Of a stretch of 64,000 nt of DNA, positions 60,604 through 64,000 are shown piece by piece. Position 1 is the first letter of the stretch. Each line of letters begins with the position of its first letter. The notes under the pieces were generated by a model that worked only from the letters and a program-made list of their open reading frames with translations, had not been told where the DNA came from and made no database searches. The stretch comes from Heliocybe sulcata (Eukaryota; Basidiomycota; Agaricomycetes; Gloeophyllales; Gloeophyllaceae): contig ML213529.1 of NCBI GenBank assembly GCA_004369045.1, positions 250,524 to 314,523 of the forward strand, written 5' to 3'. The position numbers and the translations under genes are program-made.

Positions 60604-63266
60604 TCAATTAACCTGTCCATCACCTATGCAGATGATGTTCGGCATTTGTAAATAGGGCGACAAGGTTGTGGACATACCATGGCAACTGCGCCAGATGTGC
60701 AGTACATGAGGTACTTCGTAGTCCTCCATAGTACGCTCCACCGCTTGCATATACACATCATACTCTGGGTTCATAGACTTGATTTCGGTATCGAAGAGTC
60801 CGCGCAGGCGCTCAAAGTACGCTTTCGGCGTATCAGGAGGTCCCGCCACGCCCGGATGCATGTTCTTGACTATAGAAACGCTTGCCGCCTCGGCGAGAGC
60901 TTTAGTGGCTGTAAAGTGTCCAGTGTGTGACTCGGTCGCAGGTTCGGGGCGCGTCAGACAGCCGAACTTCATTCCCGCTATGAAATCCGGATCGATCGTG
61001 TCTGTCCACTTCCGGTACGCACCGTGCACCGTGACCTCGCCGTTCTTGTAGCGAGCACAGATCCACAGGCCCACATACGCAAACGACTCTACGTCGTGCT
61101 CTGGCGGAAAGATTAACTCCTGACTCCGCCAGAATAAACTTCGAGATGGGACGCACCGTAGAGGTGCGCGACTGAGTCACCCGTTCCGAACGCCCATAGG
61201 AGAGCAGAGGCCATAAACGGGATGGTACCAGTCCGCTCGTTTGCGAGAGAACGGCCTTCGGCATGAATGACCGACAAGTCGAAGTCATTCAAGACGCCAA
61301 CGACGTGCCCACCCCTCCTAGTGAACATCAGATTGTCCTCACTGATGTCACGATGGTGGATATCGTTTTGCCAGAGAACACCATGGCCTACAGGAGTCAT
61401 TAGCAAGCCAAGGAAGGTCTGAACCGGCCCGATACACTCACAGCGGAAACAATCGTAAAATGCGCTCATGAACTCTGCGCCAGAGAGTTTATAAATGTGT
61501 TCCAAATGTTCAAATAAGAGTACGCGGAGGCGGCGAAAACAGCGCCTTTTCCCATCCCTGGATATGCCCAGGATCTTCGTCATCCGTTCAGCATATTCGT
61601 CGTCAAAATCGGCCGAAGCGCATAAAATCGGTAAATGACCGCGAACATGTTTTGCGTCTTTGTCACCGCTGCACGCTACACCATACGCCCTTGCAAGTAC
61701 CCGCACCTCACTTTCCCGTCGTTCATCCGGGTGATAGATCTTGGCGACGAACTTGGAAGAGGAGTCTGGCAGGGTCGGGTGCACATCAGAGCTTTCCACA
61801 TCGATAACGTCCGTGGCACGACCAAAGAGATGGAGTGCCCTGGCATGCTTAGCTTCCTTCAGTGTTACTGTGATTGAACGTGCGTCTGGCGTGGCAAGGT
61901 CGATCTCGAGCTCGCCGTCAGGCGTTTTGCGAAATACGCGATTAGAACCCCAAGCGTGCTCGTCGAAGCGTCGGAGGATATCTAGAACGACCACCAGGTA
62001 CGGTAGATTGGTGATGAAATCGAACCCGCCGGATCTGATCGCCGAACACCGGTCAAACCACCACAGCGAGATGACGCTATCTGCTCGTGGTCAACCGTCA
62101 GAAACACAGGTGGCCAACTGAAAAGAACCCGAAGTGCGCACTGTTTATGATGAACTGGAAAGAATGGTTGATCGCGACCGATGATGAGAGGCGCTCGGAA
62201 GCGTAGATGGCGACCTGGACGTCGGGAGACACCTTCGTCGGCTGTTGATCAGGGTCCCTCTCGTGGACGCCTATCTCGTACTGAGCAGTGCGCAATTCGC
62301 TCTTGCTCTTGCTCTTGCTCTTGCTCTTCGTCTCCGGTCCCTCTCTCGACTTTGACTTCTTGGAAGGCACATCCGCGCCGCTACCTGACTTTCGTTTCTT
62401 GCCAGGAACGTCATTGTTGCTAACTCCAGGCATCGTAGTAGTCCCAGATACATCCACGTCCCCCTCTGCTATGTTGAACTCGAGAGGGATCTGCTCCATC
62501 GGCGTGTCTGTTCGCTTGAATTCCAGACTAACTAGCGTTTTGTCGAAGGCAGGGGCTTTTTCCGATTTCTTGAGCGCCGGGCCAATCCTATGCTTCTCCC
62601 AGAGATCATCCCAATTCTCACCGGGCGCCAGCTGCAGTTCAGCAGCTTCTTTGACAGTAAGAAGAGCATCACGGAGCATTAATCCCACTACATCAGGCTT
62701 GCGTTTGGTGGTCTCCGCGAGGAGGCAGCCATCGGCGCCTACGTGTTCTGAAAGGATTTCCGTCGGGTCATTGCACTGGAAGACCAATTGGTTCTCTTGC
62801 CCAGAGGCGGGGGGAAGACAGGCCACTGACGTCGGATCACGCCTCGTCTTCTTGATAGCCAGAATGGTGTTAGCCAATTTGCAGAAGGGAGCGTATTCTT
62901 GTTGTTCCGTCTTCGTTTGACGACTGGAAGAATTAGACCAAGGATAATGAATCAAAGAGAGATGACGTACAATTCGGCCAGTAACTCCTGGAGCCCGTGT
63001 ATCTTTCCTCCGATACTGTCCTCAGGGGAGGCACTTCTGGCCTGGTTGGCGATGGGAAGCGTTTTGTGTTCATTGCACATTATAACAGCATCCAGGAGTA
63101 ACTCGTCGAGGATGGACTCGAGTTCCACCTTGTCCTTTTCTTTCGTTTCCGTGAAGAGGCTCAGGAGGAAAAGGAGGAAGGTTCGGACAGACACGTCCTC
63201 AACGTGTTTCTTCATCTGCTCTTCATAGTATGGTCTTACCTGTTTAACCCTATATTTCGGAGGCAT
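60604..63266 (-). CDS. FunK1-type protein kinase, complete (copy D)
   Basis: Six exons, 62971-63266, 62142-62923, 61442-62080, 61157-61387, 60678-61100 and 60604-60623, all in phase, give 796 aa. A helical N-terminal region of about 280 residues is followed by a basic linker with a KSKSKSKSKS run encoded by a hexanucleotide repeat. Then come the split FunK1 kinase domain: SLWWFDRCSAI, KFVAKIYHPDERRESEVRVL (candidate ATP-binding Lys), HHRDISEDNLMF (catalytic Asp about 586), GVLNDFDLSV, RTGTIPFMASALL and EHDVESFAYVGLWICARYK. It ends CHGDGQVN. A further upstream exon (to about 63420, NTRTFTTGQFVPFIAW) is possible since copy A retains its counterpart, but no good splice site links it. It is probably the parental, functional member of the quartet. 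Confidence 0.85.
62299..62328. repeat. (GCTCTT)5 hexanucleotide repeat in copy D
   Basis: Five perfect units inside exon 2 of copy D, encoding alternating Lys-Ser. The other three copies lack it at the matching position, so it arose or expanded in D alone. Confidence 0.9.
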
Positions 63267-63432
63267 GAGGTTTATGACGAATCGTCCTCCAAGCGATGAA
63301 GGGTACGAACTGGCCAGTAGTGAAGGTGCGCGTATTTCGTTTGCCCGGTGGCGTTGACTGGATCGGGTTCGACGGGTTCAACGAGGCTGCAGACCCGGGG
63401 GGCGTGGTGGGCGGTTCCATCTGTACTCGAAG

Positions 63433-63470
63433 AGCGTGTGGGCAACGTCGAAGCGTGTGGGCAACGTCGA
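63433..63470. repeat. Perfect 19-bp tandem direct repeat
   Basis: AGCGTGTGGGCAACGTCGA occurs twice in a row close to the outer edge of the right arm. The matching place in the left arm (about 39688-39706) has a single related unit (GTTGGCCACACGCTGGG in reverse sense). Confidence 0.85.
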
Positions 63471-63525
63471 ACGAATGGGCGCCCCCTGAGCGCGCGCGAC
63501 AACGCCACATGAGATTCCCACGATT

Positions 63526-64000
63526 GGTGGTGTGAACTTTTGAAGGTCCGACACGACGGTCCTACATTAGCTAGCTATTTTCCCATTCATCCACCCCATT
63601 CATCCACCGACGAGAGTTGGAATAAGCGTCGAAAGGATCGCGAGACCAAACGACGATGAGGACGGGCACCGGGTGAAAAGCAGGGGGGCTCCGATAGAAT
63701 TCTGACCACTTCAGTGGCGTGGCGCACTGCGCACTGCGCAGCCTTCGAGCGACACTCATCCCCGGACATGCTCTTAGCCGGGGTGCCAGCTGAGCGCTGA
63801 AGTGTCAAGAGGTGCGCAGGAAGCGGTGCCAGCTTGACACGCAATGGGTGTAGAGCTATAGGGATATTCAATGTCGCTTCATGAATAAGTGGCTCTCTGT
63901 CAGCAACGGAATAGGGATGCATGTTAGTGTATGTACCAACCCTATGAATCTCAACTCGATGACGAATGCAAGAAAATCATTCAAGCTCAGAAGCGTATGC
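63526..64000. other. Intergenic, beyond the palindrome
   Basis: Unique sequence outside the right arm; overlapping short minus-strand frames show no domain. Confidence 0.5.

Larger units (their letters stand above)
52555..63525. repeat. Right arm of the large inverted repeat
   Basis: Reverse-complement partner of the left arm at about 39600-49935. It is about 0.6 kb longer, mainly because copy D keeps the N-terminal coding part that copy A lacks and because of small insertions such as one of about 75 bases near 52.83-52.90 kb. It lacks the 330-base segment of the left arm and part of kinase C. Confidence 0.85.

Noticed and set aside
1-64000. CRISPR arrays, bacterial operons or ribosome binding sites
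   Set aside because: No spaced short repeats of that type; intron-rich genes and TATA motifs show fungal nuclear DNA.

Overview
The window looks like nuclear DNA of a basidiomycete fungus, most likely an Agaricomycete (polypore or relative). Genes are broken by many short introns (about 45-80 bases) with GT..AG ends and CTNAC-like branch sites. The families fit that group: a Zn2Cys6 regulator, DUF6699 proteins, FunK1 kinases, expanded TKL-type kinases, P450s and an OPT transporter. All calls come from reading the sequence; no database search was run.

Layout. 0.8-9.0 kb: an F-box protein, a tRNA-like relic, a Zn2Cys6 transcription factor and a DUF6699 protein. 9.2-10.6 kb: unresolved coding-like fragments. 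11.3-19.1 kb: two paralogous cytochrome P450 genes in convergent orientation with a TKL-like kinase between them. 20.2-22.8 kb: a small EthD-type protein and a low-complexity protein. 23.1-28.4 kb: gene-poor, decayed DNA. 28.5-34.0 kb: a sugar O-acetyltransferase and an oligopeptide (OPT) transporter whose 3' end is cut into tiny exons, one of only 5 bases. 35.2-39.2 kb: a secreted Cys-rich protein, a broken upstream copy of it, and a second TKL-like kinase.

39.6-63.5 kb is one large imperfect palindrome. A left arm (about 39.6-49.9 kb) is repeated in reverse complement as a right arm (about 52.6-63.5 kb) around a 2.6-kb spacer holding one DUF6699 gene. Each arm has, at its outer end, a convergent pair of FunK1-type kinase genes. 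In pairing order left A(+) matches right D(-), and left B(-) matches right C(+). D has a complete six-exon model (796 aa). A lacks the N-terminal part but stays open (550 aa). C has lost its C-lobe (366 aa). B lacks a clear N-terminal part. A looks like a mosaic of D-type and B/C-type sequence. The arm interiors hold decayed material that I could not assign.

The palindrome with its kinase quartet is the most unusual structure here. It could be a real inverted segmental duplication or a false head-to-head join of two haplotypes; long reads across the spacer would decide. The P450s, EthD protein, acetyltransferase, transporter and regulator could serve accessory metabolism, but no backbone biosynthetic enzyme is present, so I do not call a gene cluster.
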